Source: Kribbella sp. NBC_01245 (GTDB lineage Bacteria; Actinomycetota; Actinomycetes; Propionibacteriales; Kribbellaceae). Taken from it: a stretch of 64,000 bases of DNA. How positions within the stretch are numbered: position 1 is the first letter of the stretch; every line of letters begins with the position of its first letter. The stretch lies in assembly GCF_036226525.1 (NCBI RefSeq), contig NZ_CP108487.1, positions 5,394,001 through 5,458,000 on the forward strand, given 5' to 3'. Of this stretch, positions 16,079 to 23,863 are shown piece after piece. The position numbers and the translations under genes are program-made. The notes below the pieces were generated by a model. It ran no database searches. It was not told where the DNA came from and worked only from the letters and a program-made list of their open reading frames with translations.

Positions 16079-17347
16079 GTGCTGGAGCAGACGCAGGATG
16101 TCGAGGAGATCATCGCGCGGGTCGCGGCGCTGGACATCGGTAAGGCCGAGTTGGTGTGTTGTGTGCGGATTCCGGATCCGGGCCGGCCGGGGCGCCGGTT
16201 GCAGGAGGTGGACCGGTATTCGACGATGACGCGGTCGTTGTTGCGGCTGGCTGACCGGCTGGTCGAGCTGGGGGTGTCGCGGGTGGTGATGGAGGCGACC
16301 TCGGACTATTGGAAGCCGCCGTTCTATCTGCTGGAGGCGGCCGGGTTGGAGACCTGGCTGGTGAACGCCAAGGATGTGAAGCATTTGCCGGGTCGGCCGA
16401 AGACCGACCGGCTGGATGCGGTGTGGTTGTGCAAGGTGGCGGAGCGGCAGATGCTGCGGGCCAGTTTCGTGCCGCCGTTGCCGATCCGCCAGTTGCGGGA
16501 TCTGACCCGGTATCGGGTTGATTTGGTGAACGCGTGCACTGCGGAGAAGAACCGGGTGGAGAAGCTGCTGGAAGATGCCTGTATCAAGGTGTCGGTGGTC
16601 GCGTCGGACATTTTCGGGGTGTCGGGGCGGGACATGCTGGCCGCGCTGGCCGGGGGTGAGCGGGACCCGAAGGTGCTGGCGCAGTTGGCCCGGTCCCGGA
16701 TGCGGGCCAAGATCGGTGACCTGGAAGAAGCCTTCACCGGATACTTCACCGACCACCACGCCTATCTGCTGGCCAAGATGCTGGCCCGGATCGACCAGAT
16801 CGAAGCCGATATCGCCGACCTCGAAGACAGGATCGGCGACCAGATCGCCCCTTTCGCCGAGGCGGTGGAACGACTCGATGAGATCCCCGGCATCGGGCGG
16901 GTCACCGCGCACGTGATCATCGCCGAAATCGGGACCGACATGACCCGGTTCCCCACCCCGGGCCACCTGGCGTCGTGGGCCAGGTTCGCCCCCGGGGTTA
17001 AAGAATCGGCCGGGAAGAAGAAAGGCACCGGCGCCACCGGCCACGGCAACTCCTACCTGGCCCGGGTCCTGGGCGAGGCCGCCGTCTGCGCCGGTAAAAC
17101 CGACACCTTCCTCGGCGAACGCTACCGGCGCATCGCCAGACGCCGCGGCCGCAAGAAAGCCATCGTCGCGGTCGGCCGCTCCATCCTGGTCATCGTCTGG
17201 CACCTGCTATCCGATCCCGACGCCCACTTCCACGACCTCGGCCCCGACTTCTACGACAACCGCATCAACCCCGAACGGAAACGACGCAACCACGTCCGCC
17301 AACTCCAAGCCCTCGGCTACAACGTCACCCTCGAACCCGTCGCCTGA
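16079..17347 (+). CDS. IS110-family transposase (DEDD)
   Basis: A 422-residue recombinase. The N-terminal RuvC-like DEDD domain has Asp in AALDIGKAE (residue 19), Glu in VVMEATSDYW and two Asp in KTDRLDAVWL. A coiled-coil middle follows (ARIDQIEADIADLEDRI). The C-terminal Transposase_20 domain includes DEIPGIGRVTAHVIIAEIG and the Ser-containing KGTGATGHGNSYL segment. Length and order are normal for an intact protein. GGAGGTG 7 nt upstream supports GTG 16079; GTG 16076 or 16061 are alternatives. It would catalyse RNA-guided cut-and-paste or circle formation. Confidence 0.95.
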   Translation: MLEQTQDVEEIIARVAALDIGKAELVCCVRIPDPGRPGRRLQEVDRYSTMTRSLLRLADRLVELGVSRVVMEATSDYWKPPFYLLEAAGLETWLVNAKDVKHLPGRPKTDRLDAVWLCKVAERQMLRASFVPPLPIRQLRDLTRYRVDLVNACTAEKNRVEKLLEDACIKVSVVASDIFGVSGRDMLAALAGGERDPKVLAQLARSRMRAKIGDLEEAFTGYFTDHHAYLLAKMLARIDQIEADIADLEDRIGDQIAPFAEAVERLDEIPGIGRVTAHVIIAEIGTDMTRFPTPGHLASWARFAPGVKESAGKKKGTGATGHGNSYLARVLGEAAVCAGKTDTFLGERYRRIARRRGRKKAIVAVGRSILVIVWHLLSDPDAHFHDLGPDFYDNRINPERKRRNHVRQLQALGYNVTLEPVA

Positions 17348-17425
17348 CCACCGAGCACACAACCTCCCGGCTCCGCTGCGCTCCGCCGGAACACACGCAC
17401 GCCCCAACACAGTCATTTTCGGACT

Positions 17426-17520
17426 AGTGGTCACTTCTGGTCCTAGCCGCGAGTGGTCACTTCTGGTCCCAGCGACGGTCCGCCAATGTCTGGGTGATGG
17501 ACCAGATGCGACCACTCGCG
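17426..17520. repeat. Family-2 repeat: right half after IS110 plus tandem full hairpin
   Basis: 17426-17443 is the right half of the interrupted arm. A second arm copy follows at 17448-17469, and its partner arm is at 17499-17520 (20 of 22 positions paired, 29-nt loop). Before the insertion this locus therefore had two tandem copies of the left arm. It lies between the IS element and the 3' end of the propeller gene. Confidence 0.85.
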
Positions 17521-17544
17521 CGAAAGGTCGAAGGGTCGACTAGG

Positions 17545-18483
17545 TCAGCGGAGCCCGGGGACGACGGTGAGGGTGTACGGCGGGGTGCCGGGGGCCTGGT
17601 CTAGTTGGCTGTTGACCCAGATGAGGCGGCCGCGGTCACGGGCGATGGTCGTCGGGGTGGCGCCGGCCGCCCCCGGAGCCGAGTCGGCCAGGATTGTCGC
17701 CTTGGACCAGGTGCTGTCGAGCAACGCGAGCCGGGTGACGTACTTCCCACCGCCAGCGTTGTTCACGACGTACAACCGATGCCCCTCCAGCAGATAGCCG
17801 TCACCCGAGAGAACGCCGTCGACCTCGACCACCGTCACCGCGCGACTGCTGACGTCAACGCGATAGGTGACGTCCTGACCTTGCTCGCCGACCAGCAGCG
17901 TGCTGCCGTCTGGAGTGGCGACGATGCCGTTGAGGAAGTACGGCTTCGGGCTGATCTTGTCGCGGGTCACCCACGGCTCCAGCTCGCCCAGCCCGTCGCG
18001 GGTGAGAGGCGCTCGCCAGATCTGGTTGAGCGCCGAGTCGGTGACGTACACCGCGTCCTCGGTCAAGGCGAAGTCGTTCAGGAACGAACCCGCTGCCGCC
18101 GTACGCGAGGCCAGCAACCGACCGTGAGCGTCGTACATGAAGAGCCGGCCCGTACTCGCACCGGCGACGAGGACGCGACCCCAACGGTCCACGTGTACGC
18201 CCGTCGCCTGGGTCCGGCCGTCGGAACCAGCCGGCAGGAACGGTTTGAGCCGGCTGTTCCAGACCGTCCCGCGATAGACCGCGCCCGTGCCGACGCTGGT
18301 GACGTAGATGGTGCCGGACCGGGTGATCTCGATGCCCTCGGGCGTATCACCCGGGGTCTCGGAGACGACGTACGTCGAGAGGCGGCACGGCTCATGCAGT
18401 GGTTGCGCGGCCGCGGGCTGTGACGCCGCAGCGGTGATGGCGGCAGCAGCGAGAAGGCTTGCCAGCAGGGTTCGATTGGTCAT
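17545..18483 (-). CDS. Exported SMP-30/NHL-like beta-propeller protein
   Basis: A 312-residue protein with a Sec signal peptide (MTNRTLLASLLAAAAITAAA, cleavage after AAAQP). Repeated propeller blade motifs follow: EGIEITRSGTIYVTSVGTG, GVHVDRWGRVLVAGASTG, DFALTEDAVYVTDS, LNGIVATPDGSTLLVGEQG. The layout is that of SMP-30/gluconolactonase-like or NHL six-bladed propellers. Extracellular location is inferred from the signal. ATG 18483 is taken because the extension to 18546 lacks signal-peptide character. Substrate or ligand unknown. Confidence 0.75.
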   Translation of the reverse strand: MTNRTLLASLLAAAAITAAASQPAAAQPLHEPCRLSTYVVSETPGDTPEGIEITRSGTIYVTSVGTGAVYRGTVWNSRLKPFLPAGSDGRTQATGVHVDRWGRVLVAGASTGRLFMYDAHGRLLASRTAAAGSFLNDFALTEDAVYVTDSALNQIWRAPLTRDGLGELEPWVTRDKISPKPYFLNGIVATPDGSTLLVGEQGQDVTYRVDVSSRAVTVVEVDGVLSGDGYLLEGHRLYVVNNAGGGKYVTRLALLDSTWSKATILADSAPGAAGATPTTIARDRGRLIWVNSQLDQAPGTPPYTLTVVPGLR

Positions 18484-18581
18484 CGCCCCAGCCTCGGGAT
18501 CGGCCCGGCACGCCGCGACCGCTTTCGGCCCAGCCCGAAGCCCCATTCTCGTCGTACCGTGTCGTCCAGGGGGTGAGGCCC

Positions 18582-19535
18582 ATGATCCGGATCAGATTCG
18601 GCCCGGCGGACCTTGGCCGGGTGACTTTCGGCCGGGAGCCGGATCCGCTGTGGGACGCGGCGCTGGCGGCACGGGCGTTGCGCGACCTGCCGAGCTCGGC
18701 GACGGCCCGGCGCTGGCGGCAGCAGGCTCGTCCGCAGCTGCGCCCGGTGATGAAGCCGCTGCTGAAGCTGGTCAGCCCGCGCGGCGCGTTCCCCGATTTC
18801 CTCACGCCCGAGCTGGACGGAGGCGGTCTCGACGCCGCGATCGAGCAGCTGCTGGCGACACCTGCGGAGGCGGTTCGGGCTGAGCTCGCGCCGCACGTAC
18901 CGGCCGACGTCGGCGGCTGGATGGGCGACTTCCTGGGCGACCACCAGTCCGCCCGCCGCGAACTCGGTCAAGCCGTGCGCGCCTTCCACGCCGAAGCCCT
19001 GGCGCCCTGGTCGGTAACGCTGGAAGGCCGATTCGCCGCCGACCTGGCCATTCGCTCGCGCGCGATCCTGACCGATGGCGTCGAGGGGATGCTGACCGGA
19101 CTGCACCCGGACGTCGAATGGCACGCACCCGAATTACGCGCGCACGGCCTCGGCGCCGCGTCGTACGCCATCGATCTCGATGGTCGCGGCCTCTTGCTCT
19201 ACCCGTCGGCGCTGGTCGCGGAGTGCATGGCGCTCGACGTACCGGGAAGGCGGCCGGTGCTGGTCTACCCGGCCGCCGAGGCGCTCTGCGAAAGGCCGGC
19301 GCCGTCCGATCACCTCGCCGACCTGCTCGGGCGTACGCGGGCTTCGGTCTTGCGGTCGCTCGGTGCCGACGCGAGTACGACGCAGCTCGCCCGCCGGACC
19401 GGGATTTCCCTGGCCTCGGCGAGCGAGCACGCCCGCGTACTTCGCAACGCCGGCCTGGTCACCACGCATCGCGCCGGCGGTATCGCCCTGCACTCCCTCA
19501 CCCTCGCGGGAACTCGTCTCATCCGTTCGGCCTGA
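18582..19535 (+). CDS. ArsR-family winged-helix transcriptional regulator with N-terminal ligand domain
   Basis: A 317-residue regulator. A long N-terminal domain (1-225) precedes a C-terminal wHTH (about 240-315): LADLLGRTRASVLRSLGADA, then TTQLARRTGISLASASEHAR and VLRNAGLVTTHRAGG, the ArsR recognition helix and wing. This DUF5937-like N-terminal plus C-terminal HTH arrangement is common in actinobacterial ArsR-type repressors. ATG 18582 is preceded by GGGGGTGAGG. It is divergent from the propeller gene and convergent with the serine hydrolase. Target genes unknown. Confidence 0.85.
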   Translation: MIRIRFGPADLGRVTFGREPDPLWDAALAARALRDLPSSATARRWRQQARPQLRPVMKPLLKLVSPRGAFPDFLTPELDGGGLDAAIEQLLATPAEAVRAELAPHVPADVGGWMGDFLGDHQSARRELGQAVRAFHAEALAPWSVTLEGRFAADLAIRSRAILTDGVEGMLTGLHPDVEWHAPELRAHGLGAASYAIDLDGRGLLLYPSALVAECMALDVPGRRPVLVYPAAEALCERPAPSDHLADLLGRTRASVLRSLGADASTTQLARRTGISLASASEHARVLRNAGLVTTHRAGGIALHSLTLAGTRLIRSA

Positions 19536-19538
19536 GCT

Positions 19539-20609
19539 TCAGCAGAGGGCCTTGTCCAGGAGGGCGTTCACCTCCGCGCGCGGCTTCGGACCGGGCGGCG
19601 TGATGTTCACCGTGATCTGGCGATCGTTGCGCGGATTCGTGAACGACCAGGTCGAATAGCCCAGCGCATCACCGTCATGCCCATAGACCGTGTCGCCACA
19701 GCTGAGCGTCCGCCACCGCAACCCCAGCCCGTACGTCGCTCCGTCCCGCGCGGGCGCTTTCATCTGCTCCAGCAGGGATTTCGGCACCAGTCGCCCGCGA
19801 AGCAATGCCGTGTGGAACTTCGACAAGTCGGCCGTCGTACTGATCAACTCACCTCCCGCCGACATCAGCGACGGGTTCAACTCGGTCATATCGGCGGTCC
19901 CGACGAAGCCGCGCAGATGCGGCCCGTGAATGCGCAACTCCGTGCCAGGCAAGGAGGTATCGCTCAACCCGAGTGGCCAGATCAACCGCCGCTTGATCTC
20001 GTCGGCGTAACTCTGGTGCGTCACCCGCTCGATCACCATCCCGAGCAGCAGGTAGTTGGTGTTCGAGTAGGACCACCCATCGCCCGGCGCGAACAACGGC
20101 GGCAGACTCGTGGCCCGCGCGACCAGCTCGGACATCGTCCAGTCCCGCCAGCGATACGCCTCGAAATCGGGTGAAGGCGGCAGCGGGATGGTTCTCAAGA
20201 CGTCCGCGAGGCCACTGGTATGGCCGAGCAAGTGCCTAATCCGAATCTCGGACCCACCTGGCACGACGCCGGGCAGCCAACGCTCGACCGGATCGTCCAG
20301 GCGGATCTCCCGCTCCGCTACCAGCTGCAGGATGACCGTTGCCACGAAGGGTTTCGTCGAACTGCCGGCCCGGAATTTCTCGTTCCCTCTCACTGCCGCG
20401 CCACCCGGCGCGATCGTTCCGCTGCCGAGCCGCCAGACCTGACGCCCGTGCCGCACCTGGGCAATCGCCCCGGTCGCGCCCGCCGTGACGATCGAGTCCA
20501 GCGACTCCTGCAGGTCATCCCGTGTCTGTGGTCCCGCTGCCGCGTTTGCAGGCAGGCTCATCGCACCTATGGCCATAGCCGTCGTACCAATCAGAAGAGC
20601 AAGTCTCAT
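19539..20609 (-). CDS. Exported serine hydrolase (class C beta-lactamase/DD-peptidase family)
   Basis: A 356-residue protein with a Sec signal (MRLALLIGTTAMAIGAMSLPANAAA). It shows the three penicillin-binding motifs of the PF00144 family: SSTK (Ser83 nucleophile, Lys86), YSN in WSYSNTNYLLLG, and the HxG-type GHDGDALGYS. LLGHTSGLAD is a further hallmark. It probably acts outside the membrane as a D-alanyl-D-alanine carboxypeptidase or esterase. Sequence alone does not show beta-lactam hydrolysis. The open frame extends to 20843, but the signal peptide fixes the start. Confidence 0.9.
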   Translation of the reverse strand: MRLALLIGTTAMAIGAMSLPANAAAGPQTRDDLQESLDSIVTAGATGAIAQVRHGRQVWRLGSGTIAPGGAAVRGNEKFRAGSSTKPFVATVILQLVAEREIRLDDPVERWLPGVVPGGSEIRIRHLLGHTSGLADVLRTIPLPPSPDFEAYRWRDWTMSELVARATSLPPLFAPGDGWSYSNTNYLLLGMVIERVTHQSYADEIKRRLIWPLGLSDTSLPGTELRIHGPHLRGFVGTADMTELNPSLMSAGGELISTTADLSKFHTALLRGRLVPKSLLEQMKAPARDGATYGLGLRWRTLSCGDTVYGHDGDALGYSTWSFTNPRNDRQITVNITPPGPKPRAEVNALLDKALC

Positions 20610-20767
20610 GCCCCAACCCTGCCGACCACCCGCACGGCCAACCATCCGGAACGTCAGCCGTTCACCCCTGACCCAACCCCACCCCAACCCCGTCGAAGAG
20701 GACGCCACCAGACGGTCTGTCGCGGCCATCCTTGTTCCCGTCGTGGGGTGCAAGGGAGACTTTAGTA

Positions 20768-20803
20768 TTGACAGCATGCTGTCGTTATGACAGACTCCTG
20801 TCA
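20768..20803 (+). promoter_or_regulatory. Promoter with two overlapping operator palindromes, probable leaderless start
   Basis: TTGACA (20768-20773) is followed after 17 nt by CAGACT and then, 6 nt later, by the ATG at 20803. That geometry suggests a leaderless mRNA, and no Shine-Dalgarno sequence is visible. Two palindromes overlap it: GACAGCATGCTGTC (20770-20783, perfect) and TGACAG-ACTC-CTGTCA (20788-20803), sharing the TGACAG half-site. The operon's own MarR protein is the obvious binder. Confidence 0.6.
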
Positions 20804-21420
20804 TGACAACGAACAAGGTAGTGCACGTAGCGGTTTTCGACACCTTCGCTGACTGGGAGATCGGTTACGCGACAGCCCATATCCGCAAGGCCGATTGGCA
20901 GCGGGAGCCGGGGCAGTACGAGATCGTCACGGTCGGTCTCAGCACCGACCCGATCACCACGATGGGCGGGATGGACATCGTCCCCGACATCACCCTCGAC
21001 CAGCTCAACCCGGAGGACAGCTCGATGCTGATCCTGGCCGGCGGCGAAACCTGGACCGAGAACGCGATGGCCCCATTCCGCACCATGGCCAGGCGATTCG
21101 TCGAGGCCGGCGTCCCGGTCGCGGCGATCTGCGGCGCCACGCTCGGCCTCGCGATCGAGGGTCTGCTCGACGATCGCGCCCACACCAGCAACGCGGCCGA
21201 GGTCCTGGCCTACTCCGGGTATGGCGGCGCCGAGCTCTACCGGAACGAGCCCGCGGTGATGGATCGCGGCGTGATCACCGCCAGCAGCGTGGCGCCGGTG
21301 CACTTCGCCCTGGTGATTCTCGAGGCGCTCGAGGTCTACGAGCCGGCTGTGGCAAAGTCATGGTTCAAGCTGTTCGGCGATCGCGACCCGGCGGGTTTCT
21401 TCGAGTTGATGGCGGTGTGA
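20803..21420 (+). CDS. DJ-1/PfpI family protein
   Basis: A 205-residue class I glutamine-amidotransferase-like (DJ-1/PfpI) protein. The nucleophile elbow AAICGATLGLA puts Cys110 in place, and the supporting Glu is in FADWEIGYA (Glu19). Family members act as glyoxalases, deglycases or proteases, or are uncharacterised. The gene is followed, with an ATGA overlap, by a MarR regulator and preceded by operator-like palindromes, so a stress-induced, autoregulated operon is likely. Confidence 0.88.
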   Translation: MTTNKVVHVAVFDTFADWEIGYATAHIRKADWQREPGQYEIVTVGLSTDPITTMGGMDIVPDITLDQLNPEDSSMLILAGGETWTENAMAPFRTMARRFVEAGVPVAAICGATLGLAIEGLLDDRAHTSNAAEVLAYSGYGGAELYRNEPAVMDRGVITASSVAPVHFALVILEALEVYEPAVAKSWFKLFGDRDPAGFFELMAV

Positions 21421-21857
21421 TGGACGACGGACCACTTCTGTCCGCGGCGGCTTTGACGAGCTTCAAGCTGAATGGCCAGTTCCTCGCACTCGCGGAGGAG
21501 CTGGCCAAGCCGGCCGGGCTGACGGCCGCCTGGTGGCAGGTGCTCGGCGCGGTCATGCCGGCACCATTGCCGGTCGCCGGAATCGCCCGCGAGATGGGCA
21601 TCACCCGGCAGAGCGTGCAGCGCATCGCGGACATCCTCGTCGACCGTGGCTACGCGGAGTACCGCGTCAATCCGGCCCATCGCCGCGCGCAACTGCTCGC
21701 CCTGACCGACGCCGGCCTCGAAGCCGTACGACGTATCGCGCCTCAGCACGCCGATGCCGCACACCGCCTCGCCACCGTCATGGGCCGCGAACGCCTCGCC
21801 GAAGCCGTCACCGCCCTGCAAGATCTCTCCACCGCCCTCGACAAACTCGACGACTAA
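21420..21857 (+). CDS. MarR-family transcriptional regulator
   Basis: A 145-residue winged-helix protein with the MarR layout. The helix-turn-helix is VAGIAREMGITRQSVQRIADIL, and the wing is GYAEYRVNPAHRRAQLLALTDAG. Flanking helices provide dimerisation. The start ATG overlaps the DJ-1 stop. It probably represses its own operon by binding the palindromes at 20770-20803. Ligand unknown. Confidence 0.92.
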   Translation: MDDGPLLSAAALTSFKLNGQFLALAEELAKPAGLTAAWWQVLGAVMPAPLPVAGIAREMGITRQSVQRIADILVDRGYAEYRVNPAHRRAQLLALTDAGLEAVRRIAPQHADAAHRLATVMGRERLAEAVTALQDLSTALDKLDD

Positions 21858-21902
21858 CGCCCGGTCCTCTCAGGCCGGGCGAGGACTAACGGCAGTCGAG
21901 GG

Positions 21903-22496
21903 CTAGCGGCGGTCGAGGGCGGCGGTGAGGCGGTCGGCGACGGCGGGCCATTCGGACGCGATCATCGAGTAGATCGCGGTGTCGCGCAGGGTCCCATCGG
22001 TGCGGACCTTGTGCGAGCGGAGAATGCCCTCGAAGCTCGCGCCGAGCCGCTCGATCGCCCGCCGGGACCGTTCGTTCAGCGAATCGGTGTGCCAGGTGAC
22101 GCGATGGGCGCCGAGGTCCTCGAACGCCCTGCGCAGCAAGAGAAGTTTGGCCTCGGAGTTGAGCGCGGTCCGCTGCCACGGCCGGCCGATCCAGGTGTAA
22201 CCGATCGCCAGACCGCGATGCACCGGATCGATCTCGTAGTACGACGTGGTGCCCGCGACCTGGCCGCTGCCGGCGTCGATCTGGGCCCAAGCGAGCCGGC
22301 CCGGCTGAGCCAGGATCGAGTCGACCATGGCACGCGCCGCGTCCCGGGTTTCCGGCCGGTTCAGGCTCAGCCAACGCCAGAGCTCGGGATCTTCGCCCGC
22401 CTCGAACAAGCCGTCCGAATGCTCCGGCGCCAACGGCTCGAGCCGCACGTGCTTGCCTTGCAGGACAGGCCGTTCACTCCACAGATCAGCACTCAC
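21903..22496 (-). CDS. GNAT N-acetyltransferase (RimJ/RimL-like)
   Basis: A 197-residue acetyltransferase of the RimJ/RimL subgroup: VRLEPLAPEHSDGLFEAGED near the start, AIGYTWIGRPWQRTALNSEAKLLLLRRAFE as the acetyl-CoA-binding region, and RVTWHTDSLNERSRRAIERLGA. GTG 22496 gives the usual family start; an upstream TTG at 22526 adds ten residues of no family character. It converges on the MarR gene. Acceptor (protein N-terminus or small amine) unknown. Confidence 0.87.
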   Translation of the reverse strand: MSADLWSERPVLQGKHVRLEPLAPEHSDGLFEAGEDPELWRWLSLNRPETRDAARAMVDSILAQPGRLAWAQIDAGSGQVAGTTSYYEIDPVHRGLAIGYTWIGRPWQRTALNSEAKLLLLRRAFEDLGAHRVTWHTDSLNERSRRAIERLGASFEGILRSHKVRTDGTLRDTAIYSMIASEWPAVADRLTAALDRR

Positions 22497-22538
22497 CCCG
22501 CGAGCGTACACAGACCACGTTCCCAAGCCGTCGTCCTC

Positions 22539-22605
22539 CTGCCGCGAGTGGTCGCGTTATGGCGGGCCCACTCGCGGGTGGTTCAGATGTGACCACTCGC
22601 GGCAG
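22539..22605. repeat. Family-2 inverted repeat hairpin
   Basis: CTGCCGCGAGTGGTC (22539-22553) pairs perfectly with GACCACTCGCGGCAG (22591-22605). The interior holds a further small palindrome CCCACTCGCGGGTGG. It lies in the 353-bp gap between the divergent acetyltransferase and NAD kinase genes, next to a second, unrelated hairpin. Confidence 0.85.
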
Positions 22606-22642
22606 AAAGAAGGGGTGCTGGTCACGCAACCCCCGCGGGCTG

Positions 22643-22730
22643 ATTTGTGGATACCCCTGCCGCGAGGTGCCTGGTTGTGTCGCGCCCGTGCAAGCACAAG
22701 GAGGCACCTCGCGGCGGGGTATCCACAAAT
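22643..22730. repeat. Family-3 long inverted repeat hairpin
   Basis: Arms 22643-22672 and 22702-22730 pair over 29 bp with one bulged T around a 29-nt loop. The arm starts ATTTGTGGATACCCC. No other copy was seen in this window. It sits about 120 bp upstream of the NAD kinase gene. With the family-2 hairpin it fills most of the otherwise gene-free stretch 22497-22849. Confidence 0.85.
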
Positions 22731-22849
22731 TTCCTGGCTCTTGTGCGTCGGACGGGGATTTGGGGTACGTCGCGGTGGTGCTTCGCGTCTGCCGTTAGGC
22801 GTCGTCCTTTCGGCGTCGTCGGTGGGTTGGGCGCGGCTAAGGTGGCAGG

Positions 22850-23863
22850 GTGATCAAGGCGATCGGACTTGTGGTTCATACCGGCAAAGAGGCGGCGATC
22901 GATGCGGCCCGGCTGGTGCGCGATTGGGCCGGCCTGCACCAAATCCCGATCACCGAGATCGACGTCTGGACCGTGAACGACGCGAACGGGCGGCTCGACG
23001 CTGCCGACGAGGCGGCCCGGGCCGGTAAGCCGGACCTCATCGTCACGGTCGGCGGCGATGGCACCTTCCTGCGTGGGGCGCGAGTGGCCGCGCCGATCGA
23101 CGCCTTGCTGCTCGGGGTGGACGTCGGCCGGGTCGGCTTCCTGACCGAGACCTGCGTGGCGGATCTACGGACGACGCTGGATGCGGTGCTCGCCGGGCAG
23201 TTCACGGTAGACGCGCGGCTCTTGCTCACGATGTGCGCGTCGCGTCCGTTGGAGATTCCCGCGGGGATCGAGGCCCTCTTGCGGTACGGCCGGGGCCCGG
23301 CGCTGCCGCCGCCCCACGCGCGGGACCGGCTGCCGGTCGACCCGGTGCGCGGCGTACCGCTGGACATCCTCGCGTTGAACGACGTGGTGTTCGAGAAGCT
23401 CGCGCGGGATCGCCAGGCCAGCGTCGCGGTGTACGTGAACGGCCGGGTCTTCGCGTCGTACTCCGCGGATGCGCTGATCGTGTCGACGCCGACCGGTTCA
23501 ACGGCGTACAGCTTCGCGGCGGGTGGGCCGTTGCTGTCGCCGCAGATGGACGCGTTGGTGTTCATGCCGGTCGCGCCGCATATGACCTTCAACCGCAGCC
23601 TGATCCTCGGTCCGGACGAGCGCGTCGGCATCCAGGTCCTGGACCACTCCGGCCAGGTGGCGGTGAGCGTCGACGGCGCGCTGCGCGGAGTGCTCGATCC
23701 CGGCGACTGGATCACCGTCTACCCAGGCGCGCCGCGGGCGAGGCTGGCGCGGCTGACCGAGATCGACTTCCTCGGCCGGGTCCGCGACCGCCTCGGCCTG
23801 GCCGACGCCCCTGCCGCCGTCGCCGACGGCACCGCCCCCGAGCTCCTGCCCGGCCCGGTTTAG
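22850..23863 (+). CDS. NAD(+)/NADH kinase
   Basis: A 337-residue cytoplasmic kinase making NADP(H). The diacylglycerol-kinase-like GGDGTFLRGAR motif (about 64-74), ALNDVVFEK (about 177), and STPTGSTAYSFAAGGPLLSP (about 205) are all intact. These form the NAD and ATP/polyphosphate sites. It starts RIKAIG-like with GTG 22850 behind GGTGGCAGG. A proline-rich insertion around residues 150-170 is a little longer than in many homologues. Convergent with the PL8 lyase (4-nt overlap). Confidence 0.9.
   Translation: MIKAIGLVVHTGKEAAIDAARLVRDWAGLHQIPITEIDVWTVNDANGRLDAADEAARAGKPDLIVTVGGDGTFLRGARVAAPIDALLLGVDVGRVGFLTETCVADLRTTLDAVLAGQFTVDARLLLTMCASRPLEIPAGIEALLRYGRGPALPPPHARDRLPVDPVRGVPLDILALNDVVFEKLARDRQASVAVYVNGRVFASYSADALIVSTPTGSTAYSFAAGGPLLSPQMDALVFMPVAPHMTFNRSLILGPDERVGIQVLDHSGQVAVSVDGALRGVLDPGDWITVYPGAPRARLARLTEIDFLGRVRDRLGLADAPAAVADGTAPELLPGPV

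Larger units (their letters stand above)
15853..17428 (+). mobile_element. IS110-family insertion sequence
   Basis: About 1.57 kb with a single DEDD transposase gene, a long (about 220 nt) non-coding left end and a short right end. There are no terminal inverted repeats, as usual for the IS110 subgroup. Its boundaries follow from the split family-2 repeat: left target half ends GCGAGT at 15854, right target half starts AGTGGTCAC at 17426. The AGT common to both ends is the probable recombination core. The element is intact and may be active. Confidence 0.85.

Noticed and set aside
16007..17203. Long minus-strand frame inside the IS110 element
   Set aside because: Antisense shadow of the transposase gene; Pro/His/Arg-rich, no domain.
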